64,000 nucleotides of DNA, from positions 434,001 through 498,000 of the forward strand of contig NZ_CP023278.1 in NCBI RefSeq assembly GCF_002896875.1, given 5' to 3'. A program made the position numbers and the translations under genes. The stretch is from Nostoc sp. CENA543. Its GTDB lineage: Bacteria > Cyanobacteriota > Cyanobacteriia > Cyanobacteriales > Nostocaceae. Numbering within the stretch: position 1 is the first letter of the stretch; each line of letters opens with the position of its first letter. Under the pieces are notes generated by a model. The model saw only the letters and a program-made list of their open reading frames with translations. It was not told where the DNA came from and did no database searches. Positions 28,105-35,343 of this stretch are shown here, piece after piece.

Positions 28105-30330
28105 ATGGCAACAAAATTTCCAAAATTTAGCCAGGATCTCGCACAGGACCCAACTACGCGGCGCATATGGTATGCGATCGCGATGGGCAACGATTTTGAA
28201 AGCCATGACGGCATGACCGAAGAAAATCTTTACCAAAAGATTTTCGCTACCCACTTCGGACACCTGGCAATCATTTTCCTTTGGGCTTCTAGCCTCCTGT
28301 TCCATGTAGCCTGGCAAGGTAACTTTGAACAGTGGATTAAAGATCCTCTACACGTCCGCCCCATCGCCCACGCGATTTGGGACCCCCACTTCGGTAAACC
28401 CGCTATTGAAGCATTTACCCAAGCTGGTGCTAGTAACCCTGTAAACATTGCTTACTCTGGTGTTTACCACTGGTGGTACACCATCGGTATGCGGACAAAC
28501 CAAGAACTGTACATCGGTTCATTAGGTCTGTTATTATTCGCTGCCTTGTGTTTATTTGCTGGCTGGTTGCACTTGCAACCCAAGTTCCGTCCCAGCCTCG
28601 CCTGGTTCAAGAGTGCTGAATCTCGCCTCAATCACCACCTCGCTGGTTTGTTTGGCGTTAGCTCTCTGGCTTGGGCAGGTCACTTAATTCACGTTGCTAT
28701 CCCCGAAGCTCGCGGACAGCACGTAGGTTGGGATAACTTCTTAACCACTGCTCCCCACCCAGCAGGTTTACAACCCTTCTTTACAGGTAACTGGAGCGTT
28801 TACGCCCAAAACCCTGATACAGCAGGCCACGTCTTTGGTACATCCACAGGTGCTGGTACAGCGATTCTGACCTTCTTAGGTGGTTTCCATCCTCAGACAG
28901 AATCTCTGTGGTTGACCGACATCGCTCATCACCATTTGGCGATCGCTGTTCTGTTTATCGTTGCTGGTCATATGTATCGCACCAACTTCGGTATCGGTCA
29001 CAGCATCAAAGAAATGATGAATGCCAAAACTTTCTTTGGCAAGCCCGTTGAAGGCCCCTTCAATATGCCCCACCAAGGCATTTATGACACCTACAACAAC
29101 TCTCTGCACTTCCAATTAGGTTGGCACTTGGCTTGTTTAGGCGTTGTTACCTCCTGGGTGGCACAGCATATGTACTCTCTGCCTTCCTACGCTTTCATCG
29201 CTAAGGACTACACTACACAGGCAGCTTTGTACACCCACCACCAATACATCGCGATTTTCTTGATGGTTGGTGCGTTTGCTCACGGTGCGATTTTCTTAGT
29301 TCGTGACTACGATCCCGAACAAAACAAAGGCAACGTGCTAGAGCGGATGTTACAGCACAAAGAAGCATTGATTTCTCACTTAAGCTGGGTATCTCTCTTC
29401 TTAGGCTTCCACACCCTTGGTTTATACGTTCACAACGACGTAGTAGTTGCTTTCGGTACTCCTGAAAAGCAAATCTTGATTGAACCTGTATTTGCTCAGT
29501 TCATTCAAGCTGCTCACGGTAAAGTTCTCTACGGCTTAGACACCTTGTTGTCTAACCCCGATAGTGTTGCTTACACCGCTTACCCCAACTATGCCAACGT
29601 TTGGCTACCTGGTTGGTTAGATGCCATTAACTCTGGTACTAACTCCCTGTTCTTAACAATCGGCCCTGGCGACTTCTTGGTACACCATGCGATCGCTCTC
29701 GGTCTCCACACCACCACCCTCATCCTAGTCAAAGGTGCTTTGGATGCTCGTGGTTCTAAGCTGATGCCCGATAAAAAGGACTTCGGCTATGCCTTCCCTT
29801 GCGACGGCCCCGGTCGTGGCGGTACTTGCGACATCTCCGCTTGGGACTCCTTCTACCTAGCTCTGTTCTGGGCGTTAAACACAGTAGGTTGGTTAACCTT
29901 CTACTGGCACTGGAAACACCTGGGTATTTGGCAAGGTAACGTTGCTCAGTTCAACGAAAACTCTACATACTTAATGGGCTGGTTCCGTGATTACCTCTGG
30001 GCTAACTCTGCTCAGTTGATCAACGGTTACAACCCCTACGGCGTGAACAACCTGTCTGTCTGGGCTTGGATGTTCCTCTTCGGACACCTAATCTGGGCTA
30101 CTGGCTTCATGTTCCTCATCTCCTGGAGAGGTTACTGGCAAGAGTTGATCGAAACTCTAGTTTGGGCGCACGAACGTACTCCTATCGCTAACCTCGTTCG
30201 CTGGAAAGACAAACCCGTTGCTCTCTCCATCGTTCAAGCTCGTGTAGTTGGTCTAGCACACTTCACTGTCGGCTACGTCGTCACCTATGCAGCTTTCCTC
30301 ATTGCTTCTACTGCTGGTAAGTTCGGTTGA
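28105..30330 (+). CDS. psaB: Photosystem I P700 apoprotein A2
   Basis: A 741-residue partner of PsaA in the photosystem I reaction-centre heterodimer of the thylakoid membrane. The FX loop [18 protein letters not shown] is near residue 556, and the N-terminus [16 protein letters not shown] is typical. A GAGGAAA element lies about ten bases before the ATG. The 124-bp psaA-psaB spacer holds short TGCTGAGT-type repeats that can fold but no strong terminator, so the two are likely one transcript. A strong hairpin terminator lies 30 bp after the stop. Confidence 0.99.
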   Translation: MATKFPKFSQDLAQDPTTRRIWYAIAMGNDFESHDGMTEENLYQKIFATHFGHLAIIFLWASSLLFHVAWQGNFEQWIKDPLHVRPIAHAIWDPHFGKPAIEAFTQAGASNPVNIAYSGVYHWWYTIGMRTNQELYIGSLGLLLFAALCLFAGWLHLQPKFRPSLAWFKSAESRLNHHLAGLFGVSSLAWAGHLIHVAIPEARGQHVGWDNFLTTAPHPAGLQPFFTGNWSVYAQNPDTAGHVFGTSTGAGTAILTFLGGFHPQTESLWLTDIAHHHLAIAVLFIVAGHMYRTNFGIGHSIKEMMNAKTFFGKPVEGPFNMPHQGIYDTYNNSLHFQLGWHLACLGVVTSWVAQHMYSLPSYAFIAKDYTTQAALYTHHQYIAIFLMVGAFAHGAIFLVRDYDPEQNKGNVLERMLQHKEALISHLSWVSLFLGFHTLGLYVHNDVVVAFGTPEKQILIEPVFAQFIQAAHGKVLYGLDTLLSNPDSVAYTAYPNYANVWLPGWLDAINSGTNSLFLTIGPGDFLVHHAIALGLHTTTLILVKGALDARGSKLMPDKKDFGYAFPCDGPGRGGTCDISAWDSFYLALFWALNTVGWLTFYWHWKHLGIWQGNVAQFNENSTYLMGWFRDYLWANSAQLINGYNPYGVNNLSVWAWMFLFGHLIWATGFMFLISWRGYWQELIETLVWAHERTPIANLVRWKDKPVALSIVQARVVGLAHFTVGYVVTYAAFLIASTAGKFG

Positions 30331-30360
30331 TCTGGCTGCTAGTTTTGTAGGTAAGTAATA

Positions 30361-30394
30361 AAAAAATCCCCTGCCGCAAGGTGGGGGATTTTTT
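30361..30394 (+). terminator. Intrinsic terminator after psaB
   Basis: AAAAAATCCCC pairs with GGGGATTTTTT, and an inner TGCC/GGTG stem closes on a GCAA (GNRA) tetraloop. The T-run lies within the 3' arm. It ends the psaAB transcript and could work in both directions. Confidence 0.9.
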
Positions 30395-30426
30395 CGTAGG
30401 TGAAATTAGTAGGAATATAATGGATA

Positions 30427-30831
30427 ATGGACAGTGTTTTTGATGACTTGGCTGAATATAGACAGCATCTGGGTTTACCTCCTGCTGATAGTGAAACTGA
30501 CGGCTCAACAATTGCTAAAATAGAAATAGATGATAAAACTTTTTTTGGTGTAAATTCTAGTAGTAATCCTTATCGTCGGCAAATAACTCTGAAGGTTAAT
30601 CCTATTTCTAGAACTCATGCAGAAGCTGATGCTTTTCAGCAAGTATTAGATGCAGGTATTAAAGCAGCCAAAGCGCGTTTGACTGTAGATAGAGATTTAT
30701 GCCGTGCTTGTGGTTTACAAGGTGGTGTTAATTCTATGGCTTATCAATTAGGTATAGAAGAATTAGAAATTATTACTCCCAGTGAAAGTAAAACCATGAA
30801 AGTTACCGCTCCAAAGACAAGGAGAACATAA
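30427..30831 (+). CDS. Stand-alone deaminase-fold toxin domain (HAE...CxxC)
   Basis: A 134-residue protein. THAEADAFQQ (His64-Ala-Glu66) and CRAC (Cys92-x-x-Cys95) form the zinc and proton-relay signature of cytidine-deaminase-like nucleic-acid deaminases found as C-terminal tips of polymorphic toxins. VDRDLCRACGLQGGVNSMAYQ and GIEELEIITPSE are the usual following helix and strand. All catalytic residues are present, so it may be active. Unusually there is no N-terminal trafficking or repeat region; the ATG lies 33 bp after the psaB terminator. The next gene overlaps by one base (TAATG) and is an Imm1-type immunity protein, which supports the toxin call. Target (DNA, RNA or nucleotide) is unknown. 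Confidence 0.78.
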   Translation: MDSVFDDLAEYRQHLGLPPADSETDGSTIAKIEIDDKTFFGVNSSSNPYRRQITLKVNPISRTHAEADAFQQVLDAGIKAAKARLTVDRDLCRACGLQGGVNSMAYQLGIEELEIITPSESKTMKVTAPKTRRT

Positions 30832-31340
30832 TGTTTGTATCCAAGTTATATACAGATAAATGGACAGGAAACAGAAATGAAGAAACTGTCATTGAAAATC
30901 CAAATTGGCAACAAATCAAAACAGCTATTTGTGAATTAGATGGTAAACATAAAACTTTAGTTAGTTTAGAAACTGATGATCAAAGTTACATGATGATTGG
31001 TGGAGGTAATGATGCTCAATATCTTGTTACTGTAACTTTAGATAATGAGATTTTTTATTCTCTTTTACATCCGATTGATCATGAAATAACCAAATCAGAT
31101 ACTTCTGTTGAAAAAATTAATTTATATATTTTTTATCAAGCATTAATAAAAGCAAAAAGCAATAACGCTAATTCTGCTAATGGGCAAAGATTAGTTGTAG
31201 GTGGACAGGCGGGAAATTATTCTGAGAAAATTTGTGTTAATTTACCTCAATGCTTAATAGCTGCAATAACATTTGCTGAATCAGGTGAACTTGAACCCTT
31301 GTTTTCTTGGCAAGAAGATGAATCTTTAGTTGCGGTATAA
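30831..31340 (+). CDS. Imm1-family immunity protein
   Basis: A 169-residue protein. The C-terminal pattern LVVGGQAGNYSEKICVNLP then AAITFAESGELEPLFSWQ matches the Imm1 family of polymorphic-toxin immunity proteins, which are most often paired with deaminase toxins. MMIGGGNDAQYLVTV near residue 61 is a second Imm1-like element. It starts in the TAATG overlap with the deaminase gene, so toxin and antidote would be co-translated. It likely binds and blocks the deaminase in the cytosol. The pairing is established for the families; the specific interaction here is inferred. Confidence 0.8.
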   Translation: MFVSKLYTDKWTGNRNEETVIENPNWQQIKTAICELDGKHKTLVSLETDDQSYMMIGGGNDAQYLVTVTLDNEIFYSLLHPIDHEITKSDTSVEKINLYIFYQALIKAKSNNANSANGQRLVVGGQAGNYSEKICVNLPQCLIAAITFAESGELEPLFSWQEDESLVAV

Positions 31341-31346
31341 AATATA

Positions 31347-31520
31347 TCAATTGACATCATAACAAGCAAACAGCGATCGCCTATAAACAGCTTTAACCAA
31401 AAACACTCAAAACTACGATTAACTGGCAAGAACGCATTAGTATCAATTCTCAAACCTGTCGAGGAAATACAAAAGAAATGACTAAAGTTTGGCTAGAATG
31501 GGTCAAACCAAGGGGTTATA
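31347..31520 (+). pseudogene. Internally deleted copy of the DUF433 gene found at 32132
   Basis: The DNA matches the downstream region from the 3' end of the PemK gene (TTGACATCAT), through its spacer (GCGATCGCCTAT.AACAGC), to the first ~15 codons of the DUF433 gene. It then jumps to that gene's last ~20 codons (GAGGAAATACAAAAGAAATG). Relative to the intact gene, bases equivalent to 32178-32588 are missing; 411 bp keeps the frame. The start codon is changed from ATG to ACG, so it is a dead copy. Confidence 0.85.
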
Positions 31521-31523
31521 TTA

Positions 31524-31730
31524 ATGAATACCAAGCTCGTAGAATCTCTTATACAAGTTATTCTTTCTCTCTCTGATGAAGAACGCTCGCTGTTGGAAGA
31601 AAGGCTATTTTTCAATTCTTCTTATCCATCTACACCAGAGATGATGGAACTTGCACACAGAAGTAAAGCATTTGACTTTTTGTATGATGAACCGGATTTA
31701 TATACTCTGGAAGATGGGGAGGCGATTTAA
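31524..31730 (+). CDS. Putative antitoxin of a PemK/MazF pair
   Basis: A 68-residue acidic, mostly helical protein (MNTKLVESLIQVILSLSDEE...). The N-terminal 'SLSDEERSLLEERL' helix is common in small cyanobacterial antitoxins, and the C-terminus is acidic (DEPDLYTLEDGEAI), suited to binding a basic RNase. Its stop overlaps the ATG of the PemK-like toxin gene (TAATG), the usual antitoxin-first order. The antitoxin call rests mainly on this position. The DNA just upstream is the dead DUF433 copy. Confidence 0.75.
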   Translation: MNTKLVESLIQVILSLSDEERSLLEERLFFNSSYPSTPEMMELAHRSKAFDFLYDEPDLYTLEDGEAI

Positions 31731-32080
31731 TGTCTCTCCAAAAAGGAGACATAGTCTTAGTTCCATTCCCGTTTACAGATTTGACTGGAACAAAGTTGCG
31801 TCCTGGGTTAATTTTATGGGTTGATAATCTAGGAAATGATATAACTGTATGTTTTATTTCTTCTCAGAATGCCACTAATTTAACACCAGAAGAATTCGTT
31901 TTAGATCCATCAGATGCAGAGTTTGCGACAACTGGATTAAAGGCTATTTCTAAAGTTAGAGTTAGTAAACTTGTTACTCTTGAGCTTAGATTCATTACCA
32001 GACGGATAGGTAAACTAGGAGCTAATCAAATTCAGCAGTTAAATTTAACTATGCTGCAAGCATTTCAATTGACATCATAG
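31730..32080 (+). CDS. PemK/MazF-type toxin (endoribonuclease)
   Basis: A 116-residue protein. The opening KGDIVLVPFPFTDLTGTKLRPGLIL is the classic PemK/MazF beta-barrel with the conserved 'PFPF.D.....RP' motif; ISKVRVSKLVTLE is the second conserved strand. MazF-type toxins cleave mRNA at short sequences. It is translationally coupled to the 68-residue antitoxin. Its last codons and downstream spacer are the part that also appears in the degraded copy at 31347, so this toxin gene lies between two related sequences. Confidence 0.88.
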   Translation: MSLQKGDIVLVPFPFTDLTGTKLRPGLILWVDNLGNDITVCFISSQNATNLTPEEFVLDPSDAEFATTGLKAISKVRVSKLVTLELRFITRRIGKLGANQIQQLNLTMLQAFQLTS

Positions 32081-32131
32081 TAATTAAACGCGATCGCCTA
32101 TCAACAGCTTTAACCAAAAACACTAAAAACC

Positions 32132-32656
32132 ATGACTAGCTGGCAAGAACACATTAGTATCAATCCTCAAACCTGTCATGGCAAACCGCATATTACAGGT
32201 ACACAAGTGATGGTTTCAGTTATCCTTGATAACATCGCTGAAGGATTGACATTTGAGGAAATAGTCAAAGATTACCCACCACTGACATTACAAGATGTTC
32301 AAGCTGCTATTGCCTATGCAGCACAACTGACTAGAAAACAGGAACTGCAAATTTCTAATCAAGCTGAAATAGAATCAACTTTCATGACACTAACCCAGCA
32401 ATGGCGTGAGGAAAATCGTGGTGTCTCATCTACTAATCAAATGTCAATGCACCCTGCATATCAACAGATTATAGGAATGGGTGAACCTGTCATACCTTTG
32501 CTACTCAGAGAACTGGAAAAGAAATCAGGGCGTTGGTTTTGGGCATTAAAATCTATTGCAAGAGTTGATCCTGTCCCTTCGCAGTATAGAGGAAATACAA
32601 AAGAAATGACTAAAGCTTGGCTAGAATGGGGTAGACAAAGAGGTTATCAGTGGTAG
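32132..32656 (+). CDS. DUF433 protein with an extra C-terminal 'WFWALK' domain
   Basis: A 174-residue protein made of two parts. Residues 1-70 are a DUF433 domain (PQTCHGKPHITGTQVMVSVI, then GLTFEEIVKDYPPLTLQDV), a small HTH-like domain usually acting as antitoxin or DNA-binding protein. Residues ~108-174 (HPAYQQIIGMGEPVIPLLLR, then RWFWALKSIA, then TKAWLEWGRQRGYQW) match a domain I know from other cyanobacterial and bacterial small proteins but cannot name. Its 3' end overlaps the next gene by 7 bases (GTGGTAG). A dead copy with an internal deletion lies at 31347-31520. The fusion suggests regulation of the neighbour's product. Confidence 0.75.
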   Translation: MTSWQEHISINPQTCHGKPHITGTQVMVSVILDNIAEGLTFEEIVKDYPPLTLQDVQAAIAYAAQLTRKQELQISNQAEIESTFMTLTQQWREENRGVSSTNQMSMHPAYQQIIGMGEPVIPLLLRELEKKSGRWFWALKSIARVDPVPSQYRGNTKEMTKAWLEWGRQRGYQW

Positions 32657-33123
32657 GTAATAACGCTTGGGATAGCTATGTAAAATCTTTTATTGAACGC
32701 GATTATCCTAACTTAGTCATCCACGGTTACAAGCTTACAAGTCCAGATACAACTGACTATAACTGCGTTGCTTGGGCAGCAGAAGATGATGAAAATTGGT
32801 GGTGGCCAGATGCTCAATATGAAGAATACTGGCCACCAGATATTCCCAGAGAAGAAACTCTTGAGGCTTTTCAAGCAGCATTTCGCACACTTGGTTATGA
32901 AATCTGTAGCAATTCTTCTTTAGAAACAGGATTTCAAAAAATCTCAATATATGTGAACTCCAGCAAAATACCAACTCATGTTGCTAGACAATTACCCGAT
33001 GGTAAATGGACAAGCAAGCTTGGTCAAGATGAAGATATAGAACATAATAATTTACTAGGTTTAACTGGTAATCTTGGTTATGGTGAAGTTGTCTGCATTA
33101 TGAAAAAACCAATTACAGCATAG
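32650..33123 (+). CDS. Conserved protein with Cys/His residues, possible papain-like fold
   Basis: A 157-residue protein starting at a GTG that overlaps the DUF433 gene stop. YNCVAWAAEDDENWWWPD near residue 38 and PTHVARQLPDGKWTSKLG near residue 115 give a Cys...His arrangement like that of NlpC/P60 or transglutaminase-type enzymes; EDIEHN could supply the third residue. I recognise it as a conserved family that often follows a 'WFWALK' domain gene, but no function is established. The 7-base overlap says the two are made together. Whether it is a toxin, hydrolase or immunity-type protein is not decided by sequence. Confidence 0.55.
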   Translation: MVGNNAWDSYVKSFIERDYPNLVIHGYKLTSPDTTDYNCVAWAAEDDENWWWPDAQYEEYWPPDIPREETLEAFQAAFRTLGYEICSNSSLETGFQKISIYVNSSKIPTHVARQLPDGKWTSKLGQDEDIEHNNLLGLTGNLGYGEVVCIMKKPITA

Positions 33124-33259
33124 TAGTAAGTTGGTCTGAGGAACGAAACCCAACATTATAAAGGCTTTTTTGGGTTTGCTATCGCTTAACCCAACCTAAT
33201 TTTCCCGTTAACTAAATCTTATTACCAGATATTGAAATTTCTTAACTCAAGAAAAACTT

Positions 33260-33478
33260 ATGCGAACAGTCCCAATCCAATTACCCGAAACAGTCTTTTC
33301 GGCACTTCGCATAAATCCTGAAGAGTTTATCCAAGAAATGCGAATCGCCGCAGCAGTTAAATGGTATGAATTAGGGGAAATCTCACAAGCTAAAGCCGCA
33401 GAAATAGCGGGACTAAAGCGTGCTGAGTTTATTCAGGCATTATCACGCTACCAGGTTGATTTTATGCAATATAAGTAG
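33260..33478 (+). CDS. UPF0175 family protein, C-terminus cut off by a MITE
   Basis: A 72-residue protein. IQLPETVFSALRINPEEFIQ then AAAVKWYELGEISQAKAAEIAGLKRAEF is the UPF0175 signature, a small HTH-containing family thought to act as antitoxin for PIN-type toxins. The frame now ends Gln-Tyr-Lys-stop because a 137-bp element was inserted at codon 71. Joining 33260-33471 to 33611-33677 (one TA kept) restores 21 further residues, TDQELAEELANVAFLKQQAG plus E, giving 92 residues. No PIN-domain toxin gene is seen next to it, so it may be an orphan. Confidence 0.85.
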   Translation: MRTVPIQLPETVFSALRINPEEFIQEMRIAAAVKWYELGEISQAKAAEIAGLKRAEFIQALSRYQVDFMQYK

Positions 33479-33610
33479 AACGACTTGAAAAAACCAAACT
33501 ATGTGAAGTCATGTAAAAAAATTGGAATCTAGTTCGTAGTAAGGACTTCAGTCCTTATTAGAGGACTAAAGTCCTCACTACAAACCTTGAATTATCTACA
33601 CCGTTCTACT
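33474..33610. mobile_element. 137-bp MITE with AGTAGAACG terminal inverted repeats and TA duplication
   Basis: The left end AGTAGAACG (33474-33482) and right end CGTTCTACT (33602-33610) are perfect inverted repeats, each flanked by TA (33472-33473 and 33611-33612). The interior has no ORF and holds a hairpin at 33536-33581 built from AGGACTT(C/T)AGTCCT arms. The TA duplication is typical of Tc1/mariner/IS630-type transposition. Removing it plus one TA restores the interrupted UPF0175 reading frame exactly. Confidence 0.85.
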
Positions 33611-33611
33611 T

Positions 33612-33677
33612 ACAGATCAAGAGTTAGCCGAGGAATTGGCGAATGTCGCTTTTTTGAAACAACAAGCAGGGGAATAG
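33612..33677 (+). pseudogene. Severed 3' end of the UPF0175 gene
   Basis: These bases, read in the frame ACA GAT CAA GAG, encode 21 residues (TDQELAEELANVAFLKQQAG then E) and a TAG stop. They are the natural C-terminus of the UPF0175 gene, separated from it by the MITE, and have no start of their own. Confidence 0.8.
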
Positions 33678-33732
33678 AATATTGATTTGTCCACAACCCC
33701 GACTTTTGGTATAAGTCAGGGTTCTAAAAGTA

Positions 33733-34008
33733 TTAAATGAGAATTTGCCGAATTAAAATACTCATGACTTCGCCTGGGTTAGTGGTGGGTAACAGTGGAC
33801 TCCATTCACCAACGCTGGCGTAACCAATTACCTGTAAGTAGTGAATTGTACTGGTGACGGTTTTGGGTGAGCCTATCAGTAGATGTTTAATCGGTTCTCT
33901 CTGGGGTAATGGTTGTTGCGTTGATTGATTAAGGCTTGGTGTATCTGGGTTTTCGCCTAAAAACTGCTCTAACTTGGATTGGGCAGATTGTTGTAATTGT
34001 GCCATCAT
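33733..34008 (-). CDS. Small conserved cyanobacterial protein, function unknown
   Basis: A 91-residue protein. The N-terminal half is Gln/Ser/Pro-rich and probably disordered. The C-terminal half, PIKHLLIGSPKTVTSTIHYL then GYASVGEWSPLLPTTNPGEV, is a compact region I recognise from other filamentous cyanobacteria, without known function. AGGAG lies 9 nt before the first ATG. Downstream is the MITE-split UPF0175 gene on the other strand, and upstream is GCGATCGC-rich DNA. Confidence 0.7.
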   Translation of the reverse strand: MMAQLQQSAQSKLEQFLGENPDTPSLNQSTQQPLPQREPIKHLLIGSPKTVTSTIHYLQVIGYASVGEWSPLLPTTNPGEVMSILIRQILI

Positions 34009-34425
34009 AATATTTATCTCCTGTATTGGGAGCTACATAAAGGCGATCGCAAGATTCTTGGTCGGATACCGCGATCGCCTTTATCATGCTAAAAATATAT
34101 TAAAGTATATTTTTATACAAGTCAAGCTTTTTTGAAAAATTCTCATAGCCTTATTTAGTAAAACTTTTAGAGATATAAACTGTTAGGAAGTAGTATTTTT
34201 TCGTATAAATCTATTTAAATAGACACAACAAAAAAGCTAGATTGTAGTCATCTAGCTAGATGGGTACGCCGGAGGCGATCGCAAAGTCTTATTATGTGGA
34301 AAAGTGAACGCAAAACCTAACCCCCTAACCCCCTTCCCTACTAGGGAAGGGGGAAAAGTTAAAGCCTCTCTCCTTGCAGGGGAGAGGTTTGGAGAGGGGT
34401 TTTTCAGATACTGTGGAAAGTCAGT
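34009..34425. other. Intergenic region with HIP1 sites and the left inverted-repeat arm
   Basis: This stretch has GCGATCGC sites near 34044, 34071 and 34276, followed by the ~110-bp repeat arm at 34289-34398. No gene is supported on either strand; a long open frame reading into 34787 is only the complement of the Uma2 gene. Confidence 0.6.
34289..34398. repeat. Left arm of a ~110-bp inverted repeat flanking a Uma2 gene
   Basis: The arm starts ATTATGTGGA and continues through ACCTAACCCCCTAACC, CTACTAGGGAAGGGGG and AAAGCCTCTCTCC to GGTTTGGAGAGG. It matches, in reverse complement, the arm at 35190-35300 with only scattered differences. A related partial copy lies at 40290-40409. Confidence 0.85.
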
Positions 34426-35139
34426 CTAATCTTCCGGCTCAATTCCGGCTGCGCGTAGTTGTGCAGCTAGTCTTTCGGCGCGTTGGCGTTCTTTTTCCAC
34501 TAACTCCGAACCCCATAACAGTAATTGTCCACTTTCATCCCACCAGCGTAACCAATTACCTGTGCGGTTTTCACGCGTACCTTGCCATACGCCGAGGTAA
34601 AGATTCATCTCGGCTATCCAATAATGTTGGTTTTCGTTGGGGGTTTGTAGGCTATATCTACCTGTCTTCTGATCTAGGCGATATACTTCTAACTCTCCTG
34701 TGTTGGGTTCAAAGATGGCGTAACTCGGTACTTTTAAGACACATTCATAAAAAAACCATTTACCAGGGGGGTAAGTCGGTTTACTAGAATATTCACTGCC
34801 ATCGGTATCAGATAAAAATTCGATGACAATGACAGGGATGTCTCCCTCTAGTTGAGGAGTGTAACTGCGGGTTACTTCTTCTCTACTAACTGTGATGTTG
34901 GGAATATATGCCCAATCTGGGGCTTTAACGACAGTTTTACCATTTAATGTGGCACAAATGCCGTAATTTGTCGTTGTTAGGGCGTTAGGTGGCAGTTTCC
35001 CCGCCAATTCTAAGCTTTGGGTGAGTGCGGCGGCGAGAAATGGTTGGTTGATGTTGTCCACTGGTTCATCTGGTAGCTTGTAATCTTCGGGTAGCTTTTC
35101 CCAAGTGATTTGGTAGTTAGGGGTGATGATGGCTGTCAT
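34426..35139 (-). CDS. Uma2-family (DUF820) putative restriction-endonuclease-like protein
   Basis: A 237-residue protein, starting at the ATG at 35137-35139 (MTAIITPNYQITWEKLPEDY). The open frame runs 18 residues further upstream through repeat DNA and is not likely used. The conserved core VIVIEFLSDTDGSEYSSK then YAIFEPNTGELEVYRL carries the acidic residues of the PD-(D/E)xK-like fold. The C-terminus is a charged coiled coil (KERQRAERLAAQLRAAG). Function of Uma2 proteins is unproven. It is enclosed by ~110-bp inverted repeats, as if the gene and repeats move together. Confidence 0.82.
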   Translation of the reverse strand: MTAIITPNYQITWEKLPEDYKLPDEPVDNINQPFLAAALTQSLELAGKLPPNALTTTNYGICATLNGKTVVKAPDWAYIPNITVSREEVTRSYTPQLEGDIPVIVIEFLSDTDGSEYSSKPTYPPGKWFFYECVLKVPSYAIFEPNTGELEVYRLDQKTGRYSLQTPNENQHYWIAEMNLYLGVWQGTRENRTGNWLRWWDESGQLLLWGSELVEKERQRAERLAAQLRAAGIEPED

Positions 35140-35189
35140 GTTTAGGGGGGGTGTAAGGGTGTAGCTGAGGTTTAACGGGATCTGGAAGA

Positions 35190-35300
35190 CCACTCTCCAA
35201 ACCTCTCCCCTATAAGGAGAGAGGCTTTAATTTTTCCCCCTTCCCTACTAGGGAAGGGGGTTAGGGGGTTAGGTTTCACGTTACCTTGTCCACATAATAT
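35190..35300. repeat. Right arm of the inverted repeat flanking the Uma2 gene
   Basis: This is the reverse complement of the arm at 34289-34398: CTCTCCAAACCTCTCCCC, then CCCTTCCCTACTAGGGAAGG, then GGTTAGGGGGTTAGG, ending CCACATAATAT. Two or three short length differences separate the arms. Confidence 0.85.
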
Positions 35301-35343
35301 GAAAAGTCAGAGGGCTGTAAGGGAAGAAAACAGTCAACTAATT

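Noticed and set aside
26162-29115. Open frames on other frames and strands in psaA and psaB
   Set aside because: They are shadows of highly biased photosystem genes; no ribosome sites or protein-like patterns.
34374-34787. 137-residue plus-strand open frame
   Set aside because: It begins in the repeat arm and then runs through the complement of the Uma2 gene, with no family motif.
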